From positions 1 to 14,441 of the forward strand of contig CAMHMG010000056.1 of the NCBI GenBank assembly GCA_946186175.1: DNA of 14,441 nucleotides. The letters are read 5' to 3'. Numbering within the stretch: position 1 is the first letter of the stretch; each line of letters opens with the position of its first letter. This document shows positions 6,930-13,232 of the stretch, piece after piece. A program made the translations under genes and the position numbers. Source of the DNA: an uncultured Clostridia bacterium. Lineage in GTDB: Bacteria; Bacillota; Clostridia; Lachnospirales; Lachnospiraceae. Below the pieces are notes generated by a model that was given only the letters and a program-made list of their open reading frames with translations, was not told the origin of the DNA and did no database searches.

Positions 6930-9080
6930 TCACAATATCATGGAAAGCTGAATTCTCTTCCTCTTAAGATCTACTGAGAGCACCTTGACCTCAACAATGT
7001 CCCCAACGCTCACAACCTCTAGCGGATGCTTAATAAACTTCTTGTTAGTGAGCTGTGAAATATGAACAAGTCCATCCTGATGAACTCCAATATCCACAAA
7101 TGCACCGAAGTCTATAACATTGCGGACTGTGCCCTTAAGCACCATACCCTCCTGAAGATCTTCCATTTCCATTACATCAGTACGAAGAATAGGCGCCGGC
7201 ATATCCTCACGCGGATCTCTTGCAGGCTTCTCCAATTCCTTGATTATATCATCCAAAGTAAGCTCACCGATGCCAAGCTCAGAAGCCAATTTGGCTCTGT
7301 CTTTTGCAAGCAGAGATAATCCGATAAGCCCCTGACTTGTAATATCATCTAGCGAATAACCAAGCTTCTTCAAAAGGTTGGTTGCAGCCTCATAGCTTTC
7401 CGGATGAACACTGGTAAAATCAAGCGGATTATCTCCATCCATAATTCTCATGAATCCGGCACACTGTTCAAACGCCTTAGGTCCAAGCTTCGCAACCTTA
7501 AGTAACTGCTTACGGTTGGTGAACTTACCGTTCTCCTCACGATAAGCAACTATATTCTTAGCAATAGTTTTAGACACACCGGATACATATTCCAAAAGCG
7601 ATGCAGATGCAGTATTAAGATCAACGCCTACCTTGTTAACACAGTCTTCAACAACACCTGTTAAAGCCTCGCCAAGCTTCTTCTGGTTCATATCGTGCTG
7701 GTACTGTCCTACACCGATAGACTTGGGATCTATCTTAACAAGTTCAGCCAAAGGATCCTGAAGTCGCCTTGCAATCGAAGCTGCGCTCCTTTGCCCAACA
7801 TCAAAATTAGGGAACTCCTCTGTAGCCAGCTTACTTGCCGAATATACAGAAGCTCCTGCCTCATTAACAATTATATATTGAACCTTCTCCGGTATCTCCT
7901 TTAACAATTCAACGATAACCTGCTCAGATTCTCTCGAAGCGGTACCGTTTCCGACAGAGATCAAAGTAATGCCATACTTCTTGATCAGATTATGTACTAT
8001 CTTCTTAGACTCAGCAATCTTCTTCTGCGGTTCTGTAGGATAAATGACAACAGTGTCAAGCACCTTACCTGTAGCATCAACGACTGCCAACTTACAACCG
8101 GTACGGAATGCCGGATCCCAGCCAAGAACAACATGCCCTGTAATAGGCGGCTGCATCAATAACTGTTTCAGATTCTTACCAAATACTGTGATCGCACCGT
8201 CTTCCGCCTTCTCTGTGAGGTCGCTTCTTATTTCTCTCTCTATTGCACCTGCGATCAAACGTTTGTAGCTATCCTCAATCACGCGCTTAAGCAACGGCGT
8301 AGTATACTGATTATCCTTAACGATAACCTTCTTCTCAAGATAGTTAAGAATCCTCTCCTCAGGAGCCTCAATCTTAACCGTGATAAATTTCTCTTTCTCT
8401 CCACGATTAATAGCAAGAACACGGTATCCCGCCGCCTTGCTGATCGGCTCTTCAAAATCATAATACATCTCATAAACAGATGAAGCTTCTGCATCCTTTG
8501 CAGTGGAAATGATCTTACCTTCCTTAACAGTTATATCTCTGATATATGTACGATACTCTGCTTCATCTGCAATATTCTCAGCAATTATATCAAGTGCACC
8601 GCTTACTGCATCTTCAACCGTCGGGACTTCTTTTCCTTCCTCATCAGAAAGATAAGCCTTTGCCTCTTCCTCAATCGGAGTATTTGTCATTTGAAGATAA
8701 ATGATATTGGCAAGACCCTCAAGTCCTTTCTCCTTGGCAACCGTTGCACGGGTACGACGTTTCTGCTTGTATGGGCGATACAAATCTTCTACCGCCACCA
8801 AAGTCATGGCATCTCTTATCTGCTTTTCCAACTCAGGAGTAAGCTTCTCCTGCTCCGCAATAGAAGCAATGACGGTTTCCTTACGTTCCTCAAGATTTCT
8901 AAGATAATTAAGTCTCTCATAGAGATCACGCAACACTTCATCATTAAGTGAACCCGTAACTTCCTTTCTGTATCGTGCAATAAACGGTATAGTAGAACCC
9001 TCATCTATCAGCTTCACCGTCGCCTCAACCTGACCCACCTTAATCCCAAGTTCCTGCGCAATCACTTTGTTAATGTCCAT
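6930..9080 (-). CDS. tex: Tex-family S1 RNA-binding transcription accessory protein
   Basis: Tex proteins are the bacterial relatives of eukaryotic Spt6; they bind nucleic acid and influence transcription and stress tolerance, with no simple enzymatic reaction known. The 716-residue protein shows the full domain order: helical Tex N-terminal region (1-about 200, with STIPFIARYRKE at 29-40), a YqgF/RNase H-like domain (about 316-450, starting GHVVLGWDPAFRTG), helix-hairpin-helix motifs (about 490-560, ASASLLEYVSGVSKTIAKNI), a linker, and a C-terminal S1 domain (642-716, GTVRNVIDFGAFVDIG and DGLVHISQL). AGAGG lies ten bases before the ATG at 9080. It follows the deaminase gene by 133 bases. A moderate hairpin lies in that gap, so it may be a separate unit. 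Confidence 0.96.
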   Translation of the reverse strand: MDINKVIAQELGIKVGQVEATVKLIDEGSTIPFIARYRKEVTGSLNDEVLRDLYERLNYLRNLEERKETVIASIAEQEKLTPELEKQIRDAMTLVAVEDLYRPYKQKRRTRATVAKEKGLEGLANIIYLQMTNTPIEEEAKAYLSDEEGKEVPTVEDAVSGALDIIAENIADEAEYRTYIRDITVKEGKIISTAKDAEASSVYEMYYDFEEPISKAAGYRVLAINRGEKEKFITVKIEAPEERILNYLEKKVIVKDNQYTTPLLKRVIEDSYKRLIAGAIEREIRSDLTEKAEDGAITVFGKNLKQLLMQPPITGHVVLGWDPAFRTGCKLAVVDATGKVLDTVVIYPTEPQKKIAESKKIVHNLIKKYGITLISVGNGTASRESEQVIVELLKEIPEKVQYIIVNEAGASVYSASKLATEEFPNFDVGQRSAASIARRLQDPLAELVKIDPKSIGVGQYQHDMNQKKLGEALTGVVEDCVNKVGVDLNTASASLLEYVSGVSKTIAKNIVAYREENGKFTNRKQLLKVAKLGPKAFEQCAGFMRIMDGDNPLDFTSVHPESYEAATNLLKKLGYSLDDITSQGLIGLSLLAKDRAKLASELGIGELTLDDIIKELEKPARDPREDMPAPILRTDVMEMEDLQEGMVLKGTVRNVIDFGAFVDIGVHQDGLVHISQLTNKKFIKHPLEVVSVGDIVEVKVLSVDLKRKRIQLSMIL

Positions 9081-9133
9081 CTGTTAATAACCTCTGTCTT
9101 TCTATCTAAATAATAATATAATATTTATCACAC

Positions 9134-9159
9134 AGGCAGTTCATCTTTAAATACTGCCC
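9134..9159 (-). terminator. Hairpin between deaminase gene and tex
   Basis: On the minus strand GGGCAGT (9159-9153) and ACTGCCT (9140-9134) pair over seven bases, one of them G-U, around a 12-base loop. GTGTGATAAATATT follows, which is A/T-rich but lacks a T-run. It could be a weak terminator for the deaminase unit or a structure in the tex leader. The rest of this 133-base gap is A/T-rich with several -10-like hexamers but no convincing -35 partner. Confidence 0.35.
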
Positions 9160-9213
9160 ATATGTAATAATTATTGGTGTAATATCTGTTTCCAAAGATA
9201 AAGCATCAACTTA

Positions 9214-9708
9214 TCACAAATTGATCTCAATCTTTCGATTCTCACTATTAAATTCGCGATACTTGACCCCGGCCATATCAAACATCATTTTAGATGCAAT
9301 GGTAGATTCAGTATCGGAATATTTGTCCGACAGATATACAATCTCTTTAATGCCGCTTTGAATTATAGCCTTAGCGCACTCATTACATGGAAATAATGTA
9401 GAATAACAGGTTGCACCCTGCAAAGATCCTCCACCGTAATTAAGAATCGCATTAAGCTCAGCATGACACACAAAAAAATACTTGTTTTCTAATGGTTTGC
9501 CAACTCTTCCCCACGGCATTTCATCATCATTACAGCCCGATGGCATTCCATTGTATCCTACTGACATTATCTTATTATTGGAATCAACGATACAGGCACC
9601 AACCTGTGTATTCGGATCTTTGCTTCGCTCTGCAGAAAGCAGCGCTATCCCCATAAAATACTGATCCCACGAAAGATAATCCTCTCTCTTTTTTCCAAGT
9701 GATTCCAT
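9214..9708 (-). CDS. comEB: Deoxycytidylate (dCMP) deaminase
   Basis: The enzyme deaminates dCMP to dUMP, supplying thymidylate synthase with substrate. The 164-residue protein is a zinc cytidine/deoxycytidylate deaminase domain: the catalytic HAE is at 82-84 (CHAELNAIL) and PCNEC is at 107-111 (Cys108, Cys111). DPNTQVGACIVD (31-42) and GYNGMPSGC (51-59) are typical of the dCMP branch rather than CDA or guanine deaminase. The ATG at 9708 follows GGGAGGT by seven bases and gives the usual N terminus. The reading frame stays open upstream to 9924, but that stretch is a structured leader. The gene is alone between its own promoter (9963-9990) and tex. Regulation is probably through the tandem RNA elements in its leader. 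The symbol follows Bacillus usage. Confidence 0.94.
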   Translation of the reverse strand: MESLGKKREDYLSWDQYFMGIALLSAERSKDPNTQVGACIVDSNNKIMSVGYNGMPSGCNDDEMPWGRVGKPLENKYFFVCHAELNAILNYGGGSLQGATCYSTLFPCNECAKAIIQSGIKEIVYLSDKYSDTESTIASKMMFDMAGVKYREFNSENRKIEINL

Positions 9709-9715
9709 ATATCGT

Positions 9716-9743
9716 ACCTCCCATACATATTTACTTTGAAAGT
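9716..9743 (-). promoter_or_regulatory. Putative ribosome-binding-site sequestering switch of dCMP deaminase
   Basis: The 3' strand of the copy 2 closing helix, ACTTTC (9743-9738), can pair either with GAAAGT (9840-9835) or with the ribosome binding site GGAGGT (9721-9716). The second pairing has six pairs, two of them G-U, and a 16-base loop. The two pairings exclude each other. If real, closing of the RNA motif would free the binding site, an ON arrangement. This is inferred from base complementarity alone. Confidence 0.45.
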
Positions 9744-9840
9744 CCAAGATAACTGAGACCTTAGCGTACCTTGATGCGCTTAGTTCGAAGTTATGCAGAG
9801 CCGGCCAAGCCACAAGGCGATGGCTGATTGGGTAACTTTC
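9738..9840 (-). ncRNA. Tandem leader RNA motif, copy 2 (proximal)
   Basis: This is the second copy of the leader motif, next to the deaminase gene. The closing helix is GAAAGT (9840-9835) with ACTTTC (9743-9738), then after a three-base bulge CCAA (9831-9828) with TTGG (9747-9744). Inside are the same blocks, in the same order, as in copy 1: TCGCCTTGTGG (9820-9810), CTTGG (9809-9805), ACTTCGAACTA (9791-9781), AAGGTCTCAG (9762-9753) and TATC (9751-9748). Exactly seven bases separate the helix from TCGCC and five separate CTCAG from the helix, as in copy 1. A local AGCG/CGCT hairpin (9782-9779 with 9768-9765) can form. No T-run follows, so any control is more likely translational. Confidence 0.75.
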
Positions 9841-9852
9841 TGTATACAGCGG

Positions 9853-9946
9853 CACTAAGCGATACCTGAGACCTTGTCGAGTCTGCGAGCCTAGTTCGAA
9901 GTATACACAGTAATCCAAGCCCAAAAGGCGACAGATAAGCTTAGCA
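9853..9946 (-). ncRNA. Tandem leader RNA motif, copy 1 (distal)
   Basis: This is the first copy of the leader motif, starting about ten bases after the predicted transcription start. The closing helix is TGCTAAGC (9946-9939) with GCTTAGTG (9860-9853), eight pairs with two terminal G-U. Blocks shared with copy 2 are TCGCCTTTTGG (9931-9921), CTTGG (9919-9915), ACTTCGAACTA (9902-9892), AAGGTCTCAG (9875-9866) and TATC (9864-9861). Copy spacing is 110-113 bases. The helix sequences of the two copies are unrelated while pairing is preserved, and the loops are nearly identical, which points to a selected RNA structure. It does not match any riboswitch consensus I can recall (THF, glycine, purine, TPP, ZTP, preQ1, c-di-GMP and others). 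Confidence 0.75.
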
Positions 9947-9962
9947 TAGTCGTATCCTTTGT

Positions 9963-9990
9963 ATTATCTATAATACACATAGAAAATCAA
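9963..9990 (-). promoter_or_regulatory. Promoter of the dCMP deaminase leader
   Basis: TTGATT (9990-9985) and GATAAT (9968-9963) are separated by 16 bases. The -10 box differs from the consensus at one position and the -35 box at two. Transcription should start near 9956, just before the first leader motif, giving a leader of about 250 nt. Together with the terminator at 10050-10094 this makes the deaminase an independent transcription unit. The 9991-10049 stretch between them is plain A/T-rich sequence with nothing else visible. Confidence 0.65.
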
Positions 9991-10049
9991 TTTATATAAT
10001 AACACACAATAAGATTAAGCGCAAACAAAAGCTATATACTGCCAATCAC

Positions 10050-10094
10050 AAAAAAACACAGCAACGACTGATCATAAATGTAGCCATTGCTGTG
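10050..10094 (-). terminator. Intrinsic terminator after lysC
   Basis: On the minus strand AGCAA-type arms CACAGCAATGGCT (10094-10082) and AGTCGTTGCTGTG (10069-10057) form a 13-pair stem with two G-U pairs around a 12-base loop, followed at once by seven T (10056-10050). It lies 27 bases past the lysC stop. It is the clearest intrinsic terminator in the window and closes the amino acid block. Confidence 0.9.
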
Positions 10095-10121
10095 CACTAA
10101 CTATTCTACTTATTAATTGTA

Positions 10122-11324
10122 TCAATCCTCAAGATTGAACTTGTCATGAATTGCATTCATTGCTCTCTCAGCATACTTCTCATCGATAAGAACCGATACA
10201 CGAATCTCTGAAGTAGAGATCATTCTAATATTAATTCCTTCATCATAAAGTGCTTCAAACATCTTAGCAGCAACACCAGCATTACTCATCATACCGGCGC
10301 CAACAATTGAAACCTTAGCAACATTCTTTGCAACATCAATCTTCTCATATTCATGAAAATGTCTTTCTACTATCTCAACTGCTTCATCTGCATTATCAAC
10401 AGCAACAGTAAATGAAATATCCTTAGTTGCATCACGTCCAACTGACTGAAGAATCATATCTACATTAATGTTGTGACGAGCAAGATGATTAAACAATCTA
10501 AATGCCACACCCGGCTCATCCTTAAGTCCTATCAAAGCAATTCTCGCTGCATCTTTATCACATGCCACACCGCTAACAAGCATTTTCTCCATTTTTGTGC
10601 CCTCCTTAACAATTGTACCTTCTGAAGTATTCAAACTGGAACGAACTACCAACTGTACGCCATATTTCTTTGCAAGCTCTACTGAACGATTATGAAGAAC
10701 TCCTGCACCGAGTGTAGCAAGCTCTAACATCTCGTCATATGTAATCTGATCAAGCTTTCTAGCCTTATCAACAATTCTCGGATCTGCAGTGAAAACACCA
10801 TCTACATCCGTATAAATCTCACAGGCATCTGCATTTAATGCTGCAGCAAGTGCAACAGCCGTTGTATCAGAACCACCGCGTCCAAGTGTAGTATAATCAT
10901 CAAACTTATTGATCCCCTGGAATCCGGTGATAATGACAATCTTTCTCTGTTCTAATTCGTTGCGTATTCTGTCTGTATCTATCCTCTTAATACGGGCATT
11001 TCCATAAACTGAAGTCGTGTGCATTGCAACCTGAAATGCATTTAATGAAATAGCCGGAACACCCAGATTATTCATTACCATACCCATAAGAGCTACCGAC
11101 ATCTGCTCACCAATCGTGTATAACATATCCATCTCACGCTTTGGCGGATTAGGATTCATCTCATGTGCCATGTCAATCAACTCGTCTGTGTACTTGCCCA
11201 TTGCTGATAACACAACTACCACATCATTGCCTTTTTTGTAGTCCTCGATACATCTGTTAGCCACATTATACATTCTTTCTTTATTGGCCACCGATGTTCC
11301 GCCGAACTTCTTAACTATCAACAT
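10122..11324 (-). CDS. lysC: Aspartate kinase (with predicted internal beta-subunit start)
   Basis: Aspartokinase phosphorylates L-aspartate, the first step towards lysine, threonine, methionine and diaminopimelate. The 400-residue protein has the amino acid kinase domain with KKFGGTSVA (5-13), GFQGINK (134-140), GRGGSDTTAVALAAAL (148-163) and the YTDVDGVFTADPR stretch (171-183). Two ACT domains follow at about 264-326 and 337-400, the usual feedback-binding modules. The length and two-ACT layout match the monofunctional Bacillus/Corynebacterium type. GGAGG stands 11 bases before the ATG, rather far. A second ATG at 10592 has a strong binding site and would yield the ACT domains alone. It has its own promoter in the 98-base gap after hom; no lysine-riboswitch-like leader is present (only about 38 nt). 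Confidence 0.95.
   Translation of the reverse strand: MLIVKKFGGTSVANKERMYNVANRCIEDYKKGNDVVVVLSAMGKYTDELIDMAHEMNPNPPKREMDMLYTIGEQMSVALMGMVMNNLGVPAISLNAFQVAMHTTSVYGNARIKRIDTDRIRNELEQRKIVIITGFQGINKFDDYTTLGRGGSDTTAVALAAALNADACEIYTDVDGVFTADPRIVDKARKLDQITYDEMLELATLGAGVLHNRSVELAKKYGVQLVVRSSLNTSEGTIVKEGTKMEKMLVSGVACDKDAARIALIGLKDEPGVAFRLFNHLARHNINVDMILQSVGRDATKDISFTVAVDNADEAVEIVERHFHEYEKIDVAKNVAKVSIVGAGMMSNAGVAAKMFEALYDEGINIRMISTSEIRVSVLIDEKYAERAMNAIHDKFNLED
10590..10607 (-). promoter_or_regulatory. Internal ribosome binding site and start within lysC
   Basis: AAGGAGG (10607-10601) lies eight bases before an in-frame ATG (10592-10590, Met245). This is better placed than the binding site of the full-length protein. 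The product would be 156 residues holding both ACT domains, like the beta subunit made from in-frame internal starts in Bacillus and Corynebacterium aspartokinases. That those systems exist is known; use here is inferred. Confidence 0.7.
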
Positions 11325-11368
11325 TTGAATCGTTTCCTCCTCATGTTTCTATCTTTAAACCATTGCAT

Positions 11369-11397
11369 ACTTTACTACATTTCTCTCTAGCGGTCAA
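11369..11397 (-). promoter_or_regulatory. Promoter of lysC
   Basis: TTGACC (11397-11392, one mismatch) and TAAAGT (11374-11369, two mismatches) are separated by 17 bases in the gap between hom and lysC. The predicted start near 11362 leaves a leader of about 38 nt before the lysC ATG. No terminator is evident after hom, so read-through from hom is also likely. Confidence 0.6.
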
Positions 11398-11422
11398 TCT
11401 TTTTCTGTAACTTATGACATAA

Positions 11423-12646
11423 CTAGAAGTCCACTCTGATAATACTATACACATCCTCGAATTTTGAAAGTAACTCGGTAAGCTCCACTTCCTTAATCTC
11501 ATTAGTAATAAATGCGACTTCCCCTGTCACACCTTCTGCTCTGACATATAATACTTCACCTAATTTTTCAAAAAGCGTAGTCATCTCTTCATCATCAAGT
11601 CCTTTGTCCTTCATACGAACAAAGAATTTTCCCTTACACTCCGAAAACTTTCCAAGTTCGTACTTTGTTTCTTCCCACTCAACCGGAATATTCTTTCCAA
11701 GATTTTTCGCAGCTTCAACAATATCAGACACAACTGCACTTGCTGTAGGTCTCTTTCCTGCACCCTGACCATAGAACATGACATCATCCACCATATTTCC
11801 GTGAACTAGTATTCCATTAAATACACCTTTCACGCTGTATAATGGATTCTTACTCTTGACAAGAAACGGTGCAACCATTGAATAGAATTTTCCATCTATC
11901 TTTCTGCTGATTCCAAGCAGCTTGATCGAAGCCTTCATAGCCTTAGCGTATTTGAAATCAGTCTCTGTAATCTTAGATATACCTTCTGTATGGATATCCT
12001 CAAAATCAACCTGTTTACCTGTAACCAATGATGTTAATATCGCAATCTTACGGCAGGCATCATATCCTTCAACATCAGCCTCCGGATTACGCTCTGCATA
12101 TCCTTTGTCCTGAGCATCCTTTAGCACTTCCTCAAAGGCAGCGCCTTTTTCACTCATCTGAGTAAGGATATAATTAGTGGTACCATTTAAAATGCCGGAA
12201 ATCTCTGTTATCTCGTCTGCTGTAAGACAATCGTTAAGAGGTCTGATAATAGGGATTCCTCCTCCTACAGCTGCCTCAAAGAAGTAATTAGCGTTATTCT
12301 TCTTTGCAATTGCAAGAAGTTCAGCTCCATGCTTAGCAACTAGTTCTTTATTAGAGGTACAGACACTTTTACCGGCAAGAAGTGCATTCTTGGTAAATGT
12401 ATAAGCAGGCTCTTCGCCTCCCATTGCCTCTGCGATTATCTTAACATCCTTATCCTTTAAAATAACGTCGTAATCATGTACAAGCATCTCCTGAACCGGA
12501 TCACCCTCAAACTCACGAAGATCAAGAACATATTTAACCTTGAGTTCCTCACCAACATTACGCTTTATTATCTCTTTATTGGTGTTAAGCACCTCAACAA
12601 CTCCGGAACCAACCGTTCCGTATCCTAAAACTGCAACATTTACCAT
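11423..12646 (-). CDS. hom: Homoserine dehydrogenase
   Basis: The enzyme reduces aspartate 4-semialdehyde to homoserine with NAD(P)H, committing carbon to threonine and methionine. The 407-residue protein carries the dinucleotide-binding GYGTVGSGV (8-16), TSNKELVAKHG (98-108, Lys100), GGGIPIIRPL (128-137), the family signature GILNGTTNYIL (151-161) and NPEADVEGYDACRK (187-200) with the catalytic Asp/Lys pair. A C-terminal ACT-like region (about 335-407, ending EDVYSIIRVDF) suggests threonine feedback, as in other monofunctional enzymes. The ATG at 12646 follows AAGGAG by six bases, and that binding site overlaps the end of cheW; only three bases separate the two genes, so they are co-translated or at least co-transcribed. 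lysC follows 98 bases later. Confidence 0.96.
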   Translation of the reverse strand: MVNVAVLGYGTVGSGVVEVLNTNKEIIKRNVGEELKVKYVLDLREFEGDPVQEMLVHDYDVILKDKDVKIIAEAMGGEEPAYTFTKNALLAGKSVCTSNKELVAKHGAELLAIAKKNNANYFFEAAVGGGIPIIRPLNDCLTADEITEISGILNGTTNYILTQMSEKGAAFEEVLKDAQDKGYAERNPEADVEGYDACRKIAILTSLVTGKQVDFEDIHTEGISKITETDFKYAKAMKASIKLLGISRKIDGKFYSMVAPFLVKSKNPLYSVKGVFNGILVHGNMVDDVMFYGQGAGKRPTASAVVSDIVEAAKNLGKNIPVEWEETKYELGKFSECKGKFFVRMKDKGLDDEEMTTLFEKLGEVLYVRAEGVTGEVAFITNEIKEVELTELLSKFEDVYSIIRVDF

Positions 12647-12649
12647 CGT

Positions 12650-13198
12650 TTACTCCTTCCCTTTGCTCTTCGCTAGTTCTTCTTTTGCCAAAAGCTCTGC
12701 AGCCCGCTGTTCCTCCAGAGCTTTCTTTTCAGCCTCGACATGATTCTTTATTATTCTCTCTAATGCTTCGATCGCCTCATTAGATAAAACTTGGTTAACA
12801 TCAATAACCACAATTATCTCATTATTGACCTGAATAACTTTATTCATAAATGAAGTCTCAGCATTACTTGCCACCTGAGGCATCCCTCTAATCTCGGCTT
12901 CGTCAAGTTCTTCAATTGACTCAACATTGTCAACTTCATATGCGATCATTATTCCTGAGGTTCTAGCTATCAATGCGGTCTTGCCCGATTCAAGTACTCC
13001 TTCACTTTTACCAAATCGCTTTCTCAGACTATATACAGGCACCAGATCGCCTCTTAAGTTGATCACACCGGTTATACCAAATGGTGCCTCCGGAAGCGGA
13101 CTCACACTATATTCCTGTTCCGTTCCATTGACATGAACAAGATTCACCGCATACTTTCTGTCATCTATTCTAAAAACAAGAAACCTTGCATATCCCAT
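12650..13198 (-). CDS. cheW: CheW-like chemotaxis coupling protein with charged C-terminal tail
   Basis: CheW proteins link chemoreceptors to the CheA kinase under the inner membrane. The 182-residue protein begins ARFLVFRIDDRKYAVNL (4-20), continues with PEAPFGITGVINLRGDLVPV and YSLRKRFG, the typical CheW signature, and ends the domain around VNNEIIVVIDVNQVL. About 40 further residues (from roughly 140) form a charged, predicted helical tail rich in E, K and A (AEKKALEEQRAAELLAKEEL), which most CheW proteins lack. The ATG at 13198 is seven bases after AAGGAG; a longer in-frame start at 13282 would run into prfB and lacks such a site. It sits 34 bases after prfB and three before hom, a non-chemotaxis setting. 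The domain call is firm; the role as canonical CheW is less so. Confidence 0.9.
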   Translation of the reverse strand: MGYARFLVFRIDDRKYAVNLVHVNGTEQEYSVSPLPEAPFGITGVINLRGDLVPVYSLRKRFGKSEGVLESGKTALIARTSGIMIAYEVDNVESIEELDEAEIRGMPQVASNAETSFMNKVIQVNNEIIVVIDVNQVLSNEAIEALERIIKNHVEAEKKALEEQRAAELLAKEELAKSKGKE

Positions 13199-13232
13199 AA
13201 CATCACTCCTTAATATACAGGGGGCATTGCCA

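Noticed and set aside
8691..8951. Plus-strand open frames within tex and other genes
   Set aside because: They are antisense shadows of clear minus-strand genes, with no binding sites or recognisable domains.
9709..9924. N-terminal extension of dCMP deaminase
   Set aside because: The ATG at 9708 has a perfectly placed GGGAGGT; the extension lies over the tandem RNA motifs and has no peptide conservation between copies.
9708..9956. THF, glycine, purine, TPP, ZTP, preQ1 or T-box identity for the deaminase leader
   Set aside because: None of the consensus cores I can recall from these classes occurs; judged from memory only, without a covariance search.
11325..11422. Lysine riboswitch or T-box before lysC
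   Set aside because: The leader is only about 38 nt from the predicted start and no such consensus elements are visible.
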